Shown here: piece by piece, positions 25,468-33,337 of the stretch
Position numbering within the stretch: the stretch's first letter is position 1
Layout: every line of letters starts with the position of its first letter
Assembly: GCF_002531935.1 (NCBI RefSeq)
Contig: NZ_NWSV01000039.1
Location: 1 to 37,827 of the forward strand
Origin: Rhizobium chutanense
GTDB taxonomy: Bacteria > Pseudomonadota > Alphaproteobacteria > Rhizobiales > Rhizobiaceae
Direction of reading: 5' to 3'
Length of the DNA: 37,827 bases
Notes under the pieces: generated by a model
Told to the model about the DNA's origin: nothing
What the model saw: only the letters and a program-made list of their open reading frames with translations
The model's database searches: none
Translations under genes and position numbers: made by a program

Positions 25468-25796
25468 GCCGTGGCGGCCGTCCGATCTGACGAATTCAGC
25501 GGCAATTGCCGCCAAAAGCGGCCTTTCGACCATAAACGTTAAAAAATTCTCATCGATATTAACGGCTTGTTTACCACGTTTCGTGAAAGGTGCCGATTGA
25601 GCAGTAGCAATCCGCATTCCTTACCCCAGTCTCGCGTTTCTAAGGATGCCGCTACATCGTTCAGCTTGAGGAAAGTCTAATTGACTATCTTCTCATGAAT
25701 GGTGCGCTCCGGTCCGCGGCAAAGCCGTGGGCAGCAGAGGGATAAGCCAAGGATCGAGCTCTGACGAGAGGTCGAGCAGTCGAAGCGAGCAAGAAG
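25468..25796. other. podJ upstream region
   Basis: A gene-free stretch of about 330 bases. It has a perfect 14-bp palindrome GCGGCAATTGCCGC (25499-25512) running into a hairpin GCCGC-CAAAA-GCGGC and CTTTC (25508-25525), which is a possible terminator of the VOC gene. A CGTTAA, 16 bases, TTAACG inverted pair lies at 25537-25564. No reliable binding-site assignment is possible. Confidence 0.45.
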
Positions 25797-28700
25797 ATGA
25801 ACGGATCGCGATCAAATCCTTCCCGACAGTCCGACAGGACCTCGCTCGATGCGCTGAACCGCACGATCGAAGGGCTGGAGGCCCGCATCGAAGGTCTGAT
25901 GGGCAGTGGGCGCGAACAGCGGCCGCGCACGGCAACGGCCGAGCGCGATCCCTATGCGAGTTCCAACGCCCCACGCCCGGCACGGCCGCCGCTTGAGCCG
26001 CGGCCAGATCCGCTCGCCGAAATCCGCCAGCGCCAGCGCGCCCTCGAAGCAGGCCGCGAACGGCCCTATACACGCGAGCCGGCCCCGCAGATGCGCGAAC
26101 CGGCGCCGCGCGCCGCCGCGCCGTTGGCCGCACCCGCCTTCCGCGCCGGCGACGACACGATGACGGAGATCGCCCAGGCGCTGGTCAACCTGCGCCAGGA
26201 CCTGAAGCGCGACATTTCCGAGGGCGTCACCCGCGAGATGAACGCGCTGCGCGCCGAATTGCGCGAGATCAAAACAAGTGCCGGCGACGGCCGTTTCGCC
26301 GACGACATGCGCGCCGACATGGGCCGCCTTGCCCAGAGCATCAGCCAGCTGACCGGCCGCGCGAGCAGCCCGGAAGCCGCCGGCCTGCGCGAGGATTTCG
26401 AGGATCTGCGCTCGCTGATGGACGGGTTGGCGCGCGAGGATTCGCTGCGCCACATGGAAAACCGCTGGGACGGTTTCGAGAGCCGGCTTGCCGCACTCGA
26501 TACCGAGGGCCTGCAGGAAGAGCTGGTTTCGCTCGCCTACCGGCTCGACGACATCAAGCGCCATATCGGCGGCATGGGCGAAAGCCCGGCGGTGCGGGCG
26601 CTGGAAGATAAACTCATTGCCATCGCCACGGCGATGGAGCAGTTCGGCAATATGATCCAGCCGCACGACCGGGTCATGTCCGAGCAGTTCGCCGCCATGG
26701 ATACGCGGCTCGACGAGATCAGCCGGGCGATCGCGGCCAGCGGCCGCGCAGCCGCCGCCAACGACCCGGCGCTGATGCAGCGGCTGGAAAGCCGGCTTTC
26801 GGCGCTTGCCGACCAGATCGACCTGATGAGCCATGATGCCGCCAACCGCGTGAACCCGGCCGACGAACTGGCGATGCGGCTGGAGGCGCTGACGACGCGC
26901 GTCGAGGAGCTGACCAAGGCGGAAGCGACATCGCGGCTCGACGAACGGCTGGAGCATCTTTCCTATCTCCTGGAGCGCACGCAGAAAACCGCGCCGCAGC
27001 CCGACCTCACCGGGCCGCTTTCCGATATTTCCCGCAAGATCGACGCGCTCGAGAACGGCGCCGTCAACGATGTGCTGGCGCAGCGGCTCGACTATCTCGC
27101 CCGGCGCATCGACGAGATGGCCTATCAGCAGCCGGCGCAGGCCGCTGCGATCGACGACGTCGCCTTCCAGCGTCTCGAAGGGCGGCTGAGCGATATCGCC
27201 GCCCGGCTGGAAGAGAGCACCGCGGCGGCGCCGACCGATGCCCGCGCCCTGAAAAGCCTCGAAGACCAGATCGCCAATCTTTCGGCGCTGATGAGCGAGC
27301 CGCGCGAAAGCGCTGCGATCCCCGCCGATCTCGACCGGCGCATGGGCGCGATCGAAGATTATATGGCGACCAGCGACGAATATATCATCGAGGCGGCGCG
27401 CCAGGCGGCGGAAGCCGTCGTCGAAGCCTATGCACGCAATGGCAGCGCCCAGGGCGGCGTGCCCTCCGCCGACATGTCGGCGCTGACGGCACTTGCCGAG
27501 GATCTGCGCCACCTCGAGGATATCAGCCGCGACAGCGAGGAGCGCACGCACAAGACGTTCAAGGCGCTGCACGAAACGCTGGTGCATATCGCCGACCGCC
27601 TCGACGGCATGGAAGAGCGCGGCGGACGGGTGAGTGCCCAGATGCCGGTCGCCGACGTCGATTTCGATGTCGATCCCTATGCGCTGATGGTGGCGGAAGC
27701 CGAGATGGACAAGATGCCGGCCGCGGCCCCGGCGGCGAAGGCCTCTCCGGTGATCCGCACTGCCGAGGTCGCGGCCGAACCTGCCGCGCCGGCGCAGGCT
27801 ACTGCCATGAGCGGAACGAGCGCGATCGCCATCGAAGCCGCGACCAGGACGCCGGAGGCTGCGACAGCGGCACCGGCCAAGGTCAGCCTGCTCGCCAGCC
27901 TCGGCAAGCGGCTGCGGCCCGGCAAGAAGACCGAAGCCCGTGCCGCCGAACGCCCGATGATCGATCCCGCACCGTCGATCGATCCGACCGACGTGGTGCC
28001 GACGGATGCGTCAAACGAACTGCTTGAGCCGGGTTCCGGCGCCCCCGACGTCAAGAAGATTCTCGAGCGCGTCCGCGCCAGCCAGAATGCCGCCCGCGGC
28101 AAACCCGCCGCTGAGACCGATCGTGCCGATTATATCGCCGCCGCCCGCCGTGCAGCGCAGGCTGCCGCGATGGAAGTCGACGCCAATCCGAAGCAGGCCG
28201 TCAAGACCGAAAAGAAGGGTGCTACCGCCGACAAGGCCGGCAAGACGTCCGACAAGACTTCGGACAAGACTTCGGACAAGACTGGCAAGACCAGCGCCTT
28301 TTCGCGCTATCGGCGGCCGATCCTGCTGGCGGTCGGCGCCGTGCTGCTCGCCATCATGGCCTTCCCGCTCGCCCGGACATTGACGAGCGGCGAGCGCGCG
28401 CCGCAGCCGCCGGCGGAAGTTTCGGCGTTGACGGGGGCAACGGAGAACCCGGCCCCGGCCCTGCCTGAAGCAACGCCTGTCCAGCCGAATGCCGGCACCG
28501 CGGAAACGACCGCTCCCGCATTGGAAGCCACGCCTTCCGCCGCCGAACGAGCTGAGCCGGAAACCGCTCCGCCTGCTGCCGGCGACCATCTGACCGAGGC
28601 AGCGCCGCTCGACGGCGAAGGGGCCGCGACATTTGCTCCGGCCGGCACAGTACCTCAGACATCGGGCTTCGTGGCGAACACCCCGGCCGGCGGCGCACCC

Positions 28701-29591
28701 GCACCGCAGGCCACCATTGCCATTCCCGACACCGTCCAGCCGAAATCGCTCGCCGATGCGGCGCAGGGCGGCGATCCGCTGGCGCTGTTCGAGATCGGCG
28801 CGCGTTATTCGGACGGCCGAAACGGCATGACGGTCGATCAGAAGCAGGCGGCAAGCTGGTACCAGCTTTCGGCCGACAAGGGTTTTGCACCCGCGGAGTA
28901 CCGGCTCGGCAGCATGTACGAGAAGGGCAACGGCGTCGAACGCGACATCGCCAAGGCGAAGGGCTTCTACGAACAGGCGGCAAACCAGGGCAATGCCAGC
29001 GCCATGCACAATCTCGCCGTGCTCTACGCCTCCGGCGCGCTCGGCCAGCAGGATTATGCGACGGCGGCCTCCTGGTTCACCAAGGCCGCCAACCTCGGCA
29101 TCACCGACAGCCAGTTCAACCTGGCGATCCTCTGCGCGAGGGGCAACGGGGTGCCGGCGGATCTCGAAGAATCCTACAAATGGTTTGCGATCGCTGCCAA
29201 GGCCGGCGACAAGGATGCGGCCCAGAAGCGCGACGAAGTCGCCAACGCCATGAAGCCCGACCAGCTCGAACGGGCCCGCGCCAAGGCCGATCTCTGGAAG
29301 CCGGAACCGGTCGACCACCGCACCAACGCCATCGACATTCCCGACGAATGGGCGGGAACGGGCCCGAAGACGGCAAGCGTCGACATGAAGAAGGCAATCC
29401 GCAACATCCAGGCGATCCTCAACAATAACGGCTTCGACGCCGGCGCGCCGGATGGCGAAATGGGCGCAAAGACCGTGACCGCGATCAAGAGTTTCCAGAA
29501 ATCGATCGGCCAGGAGCCGGACGGCAAGGTGACCGACGCCACGGTCAAGGCGCTGCTCGAACGCAACAAGCAGGGCAGCAAGGCGATCTGA
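25797..29591 (+). CDS. podJ: polar localization factor PodJ
   Basis: A 1264-residue single-pass inner-membrane protein. Residues 1 to about 640 are a long cytoplasmic region rich in predicted coiled coil (many repeated LxxRLDEI and LxxRIEELT stretches). A proline/alanine-rich linker follows, with a lysine-threonine-serine-aspartate tandem repeat near 816-831 and a basic stretch KTSAFSRYRRP. The membrane helix is at about 839-861. The periplasmic part has a Pro/Ala-rich spacer, about four Sel1-like repeats (AAQGGDPLALFEIGARY onward, 980-1150), and a C-terminal peptidoglycan-binding domain (IQAILNNNGFDAGAPDGEMGAKTVTAIKSFQ). This is the PodJ plan, which organises pole development and cell division in alphaproteobacteria. 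The start matches the expected MNGSRSN opening; the ribosome binding site is weak. Confidence 0.92.
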   Translation: MNGSRSNPSRQSDRTSLDALNRTIEGLEARIEGLMGSGREQRPRTATAERDPYASSNAPRPARPPLEPRPDPLAEIRQRQRALEAGRERPYTREPAPQMREPAPRAAAPLAAPAFRAGDDTMTEIAQALVNLRQDLKRDISEGVTREMNALRAELREIKTSAGDGRFADDMRADMGRLAQSISQLTGRASSPEAAGLREDFEDLRSLMDGLAREDSLRHMENRWDGFESRLAALDTEGLQEELVSLAYRLDDIKRHIGGMGESPAVRALEDKLIAIATAMEQFGNMIQPHDRVMSEQFAAMDTRLDEISRAIAASGRAAAANDPALMQRLESRLSALADQIDLMSHDAANRVNPADELAMRLEALTTRVEELTKAEATSRLDERLEHLSYLLERTQKTAPQPDLTGPLSDISRKIDALENGAVNDVLAQRLDYLARRIDEMAYQQPAQAAAIDDVAFQRLEGRLSDIAARLEESTAAAPTDARALKSLEDQIANLSALMSEPRESAAIPADLDRRMGAIEDYMATSDEYIIEAARQAAEAVVEAYARNGSAQGGVPSADMSALTALAEDLRHLEDISRDSEERTHKTFKALHETLVHIADRLDGMEERGGRVSAQMPVADVDFDVDPYALMVAEAEMDKMPAAAPAAKASPVIRTAEVAAEPAAPAQATAMSGTSAIAIEAATRTPEAATAAPAKVSLLASLGKRLRPGKKTEARAAERPMIDPAPSIDPTDVVPTDASNELLEPGSGAPDVKKILERVRASQNAARGKPAAETDRADYIAAARRAAQAAAMEVDANPKQAVKTEKKGATADKAGKTSDKTSDKTSDKTGKTSAFSRYRRPILLAVGAVLLAIMAFPLARTLTSGERAPQPPAEVSALTGATENPAPALPEATPVQPNAGTAETTAPALEATPSAAERAEPETAPPAAGDHLTEAAPLDGEGAATFAPAGTVPQTSGFVANTPAGGAPAPQATIAIPDTVQPKSLADAAQGGDPLALFEIGARYSDGRNGMTVDQKQAASWYQLSADKGFAPAEYRLGSMYEKGNGVERDIAKAKGFYEQAANQGNASAMHNLAVLYASGALGQQDYATAASWFTKAANLGITDSQFNLAILCARGNGVPADLEESYKWFAIAAKAGDKDAAQKRDEVANAMKPDQLERARAKADLWKPEPVDHRTNAIDIPDEWAGTGPKTASVDMKKAIRNIQAILNNNGFDAGAPDGEMGAKTVTAIKSFQKSIGQEPDGKVTDATVKALLERNKQGSKAI
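28242..28289 (+). repeat. in-frame 12-bp tandem repeat in podJ
   Basis: Four copies of a 12-base unit of the form AAGACTTCGGAC (with small changes) encode a KTSD-type repeat in the linker before the membrane helix. Its length may vary between strains by replication slippage. Confidence 0.8.
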
Positions 29592-29786
29592 GGACGCGCC
29601 CTCTCGACTCCCTCTTCTCCCCAGCGGGGGTCCGAAGGACGGGTTGAGACCGGTGGCTCAACCCAGGCAAAGGTGCCCGTAGGGCGGAAGGGGGCCGCGA
29701 AGCTGTTCCTTTCCTCCTGCAGGCGTCGACTGCAGAGGCATCGTTTCTATCATCGGCGTGCCGGAATAGGTAAATGAGGTGAAGGA

Positions 29787-29850
29787 TGTGCCGTGTGGCC
29801 CCCTCATCCGACCCTTCGGGCCACCTTCTCCCCGCTGGGGAGAAGAGAAG
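29787..29850. repeat. second-type rhizobial hairpin repeat
   Basis: TGTGCCGTGTGGC is followed by CCCTCATCCGACCC..., then a perfect 9-bp stem CTTCTCCCC-GCT-GGGGAGAAG (29825-29845). The same TGTGCCGTGTGGC 13-mer occurs at 32556-32568, probably as a remnant of the element. Confidence 0.7.
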
Positions 29851-29945
29851 ATGCCGCAGCTCTCGGCGCGGGCTTGGCGACACTCTGCCGCAAGGGTTTT
29901 TCCAAATTTTTCGCCGGCTGTCACAAAGCCGGAAAAAAGCCGGAT

Positions 29946-29959
29946 TATGTCCGGACATA
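29946..29959. promoter_or_regulatory. palindrome upstream of the TauE gene
   Basis: TATGTCCGGACATA is a perfect 14-bp palindrome. It lies 157 bases before the TauE start codon. A role as operator is only inferred from symmetry and position. Confidence 0.4.
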
Positions 29960-30115
29960 TCGATCCGCGCATCCGGCGAATCTTCTGCCATCGATCTCCA
30001 TCGCCAATCGGGGCCGATCGAAAGCCTCTGGCAACGATTTCACAGTATGGTGCGCATTCGAACGGGGACGTGACGGAAACCGCCCGGCAGGCGCGGTCAT
30101 CATTCGGGGTCGGTT

Positions 30116-31039
30116 GTGACAATCTATCTGCCCATCGCAGAATTGTCGGTGAACATCTTCATCATTCTCGGCATGGGAGCGGCCGTCGGATTCCTGTCTG
30201 GAATGTTCGGCGTCGGCGGCGGCTTTCTGATCACGCCACTATTGATTTTCTACAATATTCCCCCGGTCGTTGCGGTCGCGACCGGCGCCAACCAGGTGGT
30301 GGCGTCGTCGATCTCGGGCGCGATCACCCATTTCCGGCGCGGCACGCTCGACGTCAAACTCGGCACGGTGCTTTTGATCGGCGGTCTCTCGGGTGCCACG
30401 GTCGGCATCTGGATCTTCTCGCTGCTGCGCGCCATCGGCCAGCTCGATCTGATCATCTCGCTGATGTATGTGATCTTCCTCGGCACCGTCGGCGGGCTGA
30501 TGCTGCTCGAAAGCATCAATGCCATGCGGCGCGCCGCGCGCAACGAACCGCCGGTGCCGCGCAAGCCCGGCCACCAGCACTGGGTGCACAAGCTGCCGCT
30601 CAAGGTGCGCTTCAAGAAATCGAAGATCTTTCTCAGCGTCATTCCGATCGTCGCGCTCGGTTTCGCGATCGGCATCCTCACCTCGATCATGGGCGTCGGC
30701 GGCGGCTTCATCATGGTGCCGGCGATGATCTATCTGCTGCGCATCCCGACCAATGTCGTCGTCGGCACCTCGCTGTTCCAGATCATTTTCGTCACCGCCT
30801 ATACGACGATCGTGCAGGCGGCGACGAATTTTTCCGTCGATATCGTGCTCGCCTTCATTCTGATGGTGGCCGGTGTCGTCGGGGCGCAATACGGCGTGCG
30901 CGTCGGCCAGAAGCTGCGCGGCGAACAGCTGCGCGCCCTGCTCGGCCTGCTGGTGCTCGCCGTCGGCCTGCGTCTGGCGATCGCGCTGGTGGTGACGCCG
31001 GCCGACGTCTATTCGGTGGTGATGGGAGCCGGCAACTGA
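30116..31039 (+). CDS. TauE/SafE-family anion exporter
   Basis: A 307-residue inner-membrane protein with about eight hydrophobic segments in two homologous halves. Each half starts with the family motif: GFLSGMFGVGGGFLITPLL near the N-terminus and GILTSIMGVGGGFIMVPAM near residue 190. A charged cytoplasmic loop (RRAARNEPPVPRKPGHQHWVHKLPLKVRFKKSK) joins them. The family exports sulfite, sulfonates or other small organic anions. The start is GTG at 30116; the in-frame ATG at 30174 would cut into the first membrane helix. It overlaps the next gene by one base (TGATG), so the two are probably translated together. Confidence 0.9.
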   Translation: MTIYLPIAELSVNIFIILGMGAAVGFLSGMFGVGGGFLITPLLIFYNIPPVVAVATGANQVVASSISGAITHFRRGTLDVKLGTVLLIGGLSGATVGIWIFSLLRAIGQLDLIISLMYVIFLGTVGGLMLLESINAMRRAARNEPPVPRKPGHQHWVHKLPLKVRFKKSKIFLSVIPIVALGFAIGILTSIMGVGGGFIMVPAMIYLLRIPTNVVVGTSLFQIIFVTAYTTIVQAATNFSVDIVLAFILMVAGVVGAQYGVRVGQKLRGEQLRALLGLLVLAVGLRLAIALVVTPADVYSVVMGAGN

Positions 31040-31839
31040 TGCGCCTGCTTGCCGCCACTCTTGCGCTTTTCTGCCTGCTGCCGGCGGTCGCCGGCGCGCA
31101 ATGGCTGCCCGGGCAATCCACCGAAGCGGTGCGCGAAGGGCTTGAGATCGGCACGTCGACCAGCGAAATCGCCATTACTTCGGATTTTCACGGTGCCGAT
31201 CTGACGATCTTCGGGGCGCTCTCGAATACCGACCAGCTGCTGCTCGCCATCGGCCAGTATGACGTGGTCGTGGTGCTGGAAGGCCCGCGCCAGGATGCGA
31301 CGGTGCGCAAGAAGGAGCGTGTCTTCGGCATCTGGGTCAATAGGCGCTCGATGACCTTCGAGGCGGTGCCGCACTCCTATTCGATGTCGAGTTCGCGGAT
31401 GATCGATGATCTGACGACGCCGCTCGAACTGACCGATCAGGGGATCGGCATCGATCACATTCCGCTGACGCCGGTCGGCTTCGTCGGCGACGGCAGCAAT
31501 CTCGGCGAATTCCGCGATGCCTTCCGGCGGCTGCAGCAGGGCGGCGGGTTCTACGACCGCAACCCGAGCGGCGTGCGGTTCGTTTCCTCCAACCTTTTCA
31601 AGGCGAGCCTGCGGCTGCCGGCGAACATTCCGAACGGCGTCCACACGGTGCGCGCCTATCTCTTCAAGAGCGGCAATCTGGTGACCCAGGAATCGCTGCC
31701 GCTGCGCGTCATCAAGACCGGCATCGAGCAGACCATTACCGATGCGGCGCACAGCCAGCCGATCCTCTACGGCTTTGCGTCCGTGGCTCTCGCAGTCATC
31801 ACCGGCTGGGGCGCCAGCCTGATCTTCCGCAAGGATTGA
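31039..31839 (+). CDS. TIGR02186-family exported membrane-anchored protein
   Basis: A 266-residue protein. It has a signal peptide (MRLLAATLALFCLLPAVAGAQ), a mostly beta-strand periplasmic region (TSEIAITSDFHGADLTIFGAL, DVVVVLEGPRQDATVRKKERVFGIWVN and the VHTVRAYLFKSGNLVTQ strand) and a C-terminal membrane helix (ILYGFASVALAVITGWGASLIF) with RKD at the end. This is the TIGR02186 plan: a periplasmic protein held in the inner membrane and nearly always encoded after a TauE/SafE transporter, as here. Its function is unknown; a periplasmic partner of the exporter is inferred from the strict pairing. Its start codon overlaps the transporter's stop codon. Confidence 0.88.
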   Translation: MRLLAATLALFCLLPAVAGAQWLPGQSTEAVREGLEIGTSTSEIAITSDFHGADLTIFGALSNTDQLLLAIGQYDVVVVLEGPRQDATVRKKERVFGIWVNRRSMTFEAVPHSYSMSSSRMIDDLTTPLELTDQGIGIDHIPLTPVGFVGDGSNLGEFRDAFRRLQQGGGFYDRNPSGVRFVSSNLFKASLRLPANIPNGVHTVRAYLFKSGNLVTQESLPLRVIKTGIEQTITDAAHSQPILYGFASVALAVITGWGASLIFRKD

Positions 31840-31937
31840 ACGGCCCGCAAGCGCGGCGCCATTCCTGGCTGCACGAGGAAATATCCGGGGAAGTTCGTAT
31901 TCGACTAAAAACCGGTCCTTAACATTTACGAGTTAGT

Positions 31938-31959
31938 AATCTCTCGGAAACGAGAGGTT
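31938..31959 (+). promoter_or_regulatory. hairpin covering the ribosome binding site
   Basis: AATCTCTCG, a GAAA tetraloop, CGAGAGGTT: a 9-bp stem (one G-T pair) whose right arm contains the ribosome binding site GAGAGG, seven bases before the ATG at 31965. When folded it would hide the site. It could also serve as a weak terminator for upstream transcription, since TTTT follows. Confidence 0.6.
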
Positions 31960-31964
31960 TTGTC

Positions 31965-32546
31965 ATGCGTACTCGTATCGTTCTGACCGTCGTGGGTCTC
32001 GCGCTGCTTGCCGGCTGCGCGACGGCGCCGAAGCAGACGCGGAATATTTGCGCCGTCTTCGATCAGCGCGACGGGCTTTTCTCGAGCTGGCAGAGTGCGG
32101 CCGAGCGGACCGAGAAGAAATACGGCGTGCCGGTGCCGATCCTGATGGCGACGATGTATACCGAATCCGGCTTCCAGCCCTATGCGCGGCCGCCGCGCAC
32201 CAAGCTGTTCGGCTTCATTCCCTGGACCCGGCCTTCGACCGCCTACGGCTATTCGCAGGCGCTCGACGGCACATGGGATCACTATCAGTCGCAGACCGGG
32301 AATTGGACGGCGCGGCGGGCGAACTTCGCCGACGCGATCGATTTCATCGGCTGGTATCACGCGCAGAACAGCGCCGAGACCGGCATTCCGCTGAACGATG
32401 CCTATAATCTCTATCTCGCCTATTATTCCGGCCCGACCGGATATAAGCGCGGCGACTGGCGCTCGAACGGGCAATTGCAGCAGACGGCGCAGAAGTTCGC
32501 GCGGATGGCCGGGACGTATCAGCAGCAGCTGCAAGGGTGTGATTAA
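31965..32546 (+). CDS. lytic-transglycosylase-like lipoprotein
   Basis: A 193-residue outer-membrane lipoprotein: MRTRIVLTVVGLALLAGC is a lipoprotein signal with Cys18 as lipidation site. The rest has the soluble-lytic-transglycosylase (lysozyme-like) pattern: PILMATMYTESGFQP with the catalytic glutamate near 67, TAYGYSQALDGTWDHYQ, and YNLYLAYYSGPTGYKRG with the family's C-terminal aromatic/Gly motif. It would cut peptidoglycan glycan strands. Overall it is shorter than most Slt enzymes and has no other domain. It is a single gene; translation may be controlled by the hairpin described just upstream. It is convergent with pdeM. Confidence 0.85.
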   Translation: MRTRIVLTVVGLALLAGCATAPKQTRNICAVFDQRDGLFSSWQSAAERTEKKYGVPVPILMATMYTESGFQPYARPPRTKLFGFIPWTRPSTAYGYSQALDGTWDHYQSQTGNWTARRANFADAIDFIGWYHAQNSAETGIPLNDAYNLYLAYYSGPTGYKRGDWRSNGQLQQTAQKFARMAGTYQQQLQGCD

Positions 32547-32587
32547 GTTCAAAGGTGTGCCGTGTGGCACTCCATCGGGGACAAGCG

Positions 32588-33313
32588 CTACCCCCGCAAA
32601 TTCCCGTACCGGACCGAATAAATCCGATCCTTGCCCAAGAGATGCGCCACCAGCGACGCTTTGTCGAACAGGCCTTTCATCGCCTGATGGCCGAGATCGA
32701 GGCCGCCGCTCATGACGCCGAAGGCCGGCATCAGCAGGCGGGCGCCATCGGTGGCGAAACACGGGCGGCGGACGGATTTGTCGCGACGGCGCACTGTCGC
32801 CGACGGATGCAGGTGGCCTGATATTTCGCCGCTCTGCAGGCCGTTCCTCGGCTCGTGGCGGAAAGTCAGGCCGGCATAATGCAGCTCGTCGGCGCAAGCG
32901 CCGGGCAGATCGACGATGCCGTCGGGATCGTGGTTGCCGTTGATCCAGATCCATTCGCGGCCGCGCGCCATGCCGACGATCAGCGCCCGAAAATTCTCCG
33001 GCAGATGTTTCGAGCCGATGCGATCGTGGAAATTGTCGCCGAGCGAAACGACGAGCTTCGGATCGTAACGCGAGATGACGGCGGAAAACACGGTCAGCGT
33101 CGCCAGCGTGTCATAGGGCGGCAGCATCATGCCGCGGCGGGCGAAGGCCGCCCCCTTTTCCAGATGCAGGTCGGAGACGACGAGCAGGCCGGCATCCGGC
33201 AGATAGAGGGCGCCGAGCGGATCGCAGACGGCGGCAACACCGTTCACCGATGTCTCGATGCCCGGCATCGCGGCCAGTCCCGATATGTTGCGCGCCAGCG
33301 CCAGGCGGTTCAT
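32588..33313 (-). CDS. pdeM: ligase-associated DNA damage response endonuclease PdeM
   Basis: A 241-residue calcineurin-like metallophosphoesterase. The metal-binding motifs are complete: SDLHLEKG (Asp48, His50), SLGDNFHD, INGNHD and GEISGHLHPS. PdeM is found beside an Lhr-type helicase, an exonuclease and an ATP-dependent DNA ligase in many bacteria, and is linked to DNA repair. Here only the helicase is next to it, directly upstream, with 24 bases between the two. The start at 33313 is taken as ATG (MNRLALARN); a TTG seven codons earlier is less likely. The end is convergent with the lipoprotein gene. Confidence 0.9.
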   Translation of the reverse strand: MNRLALARNISGLAAMPGIETSVNGVAAVCDPLGALYLPDAGLLVVSDLHLEKGAAFARRGMMLPPYDTLATLTVFSAVISRYDPKLVVSLGDNFHDRIGSKHLPENFRALIVGMARGREWIWINGNHDPDGIVDLPGACADELHYAGLTFRHEPRNGLQSGEISGHLHPSATVRRRDKSVRRPCFATDGARLLMPAFGVMSGGLDLGHQAMKGLFDKASLVAHLLGKDRIYSVRYGNLRG

Positions 33314-33337
33314 CACGGTCGTATTCCCAAACAAGTC

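Larger units (their letters stand above)
29592..30115. other. intergenic stretch with repeats and a palindrome
   Basis: About 520 bases without a credible gene follow podJ. It holds part of a hairpin repeat (TCTTCTCCCCAGCGGGG, 29613-29630) and a GGGTTGAG/CTCAACCC stem-loop (29641-29664). A longer repeat lies at 29787-29850, and a 14-bp palindrome at 29946-29959. The open frame that runs through here into 31839 is not coding in this part. Confidence 0.65.

Noticed and set aside
25537..25564. CtrA-type box upstream of podJ
   Set aside because: The two TTAA elements are 16 bases or so apart rather than the seven bases expected for a CtrA site.
25812..27587. 591-residue open frame on the minus strand
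   Set aside because: It is antisense to podJ, with low-complexity composition mirroring the coiled-coil codons.
28011..29318. 435-residue open frame on the minus strand
   Set aside because: It is antisense to the second half of podJ, which encodes the membrane helix and Sel1 repeats in the sense direction.
29779..31038. N-terminal extension of the TIGR02186 gene by about 420 codons
   Set aside because: It runs through a repeat and then out of frame through the TauE gene. The real protein begins with a signal peptide at 31039.
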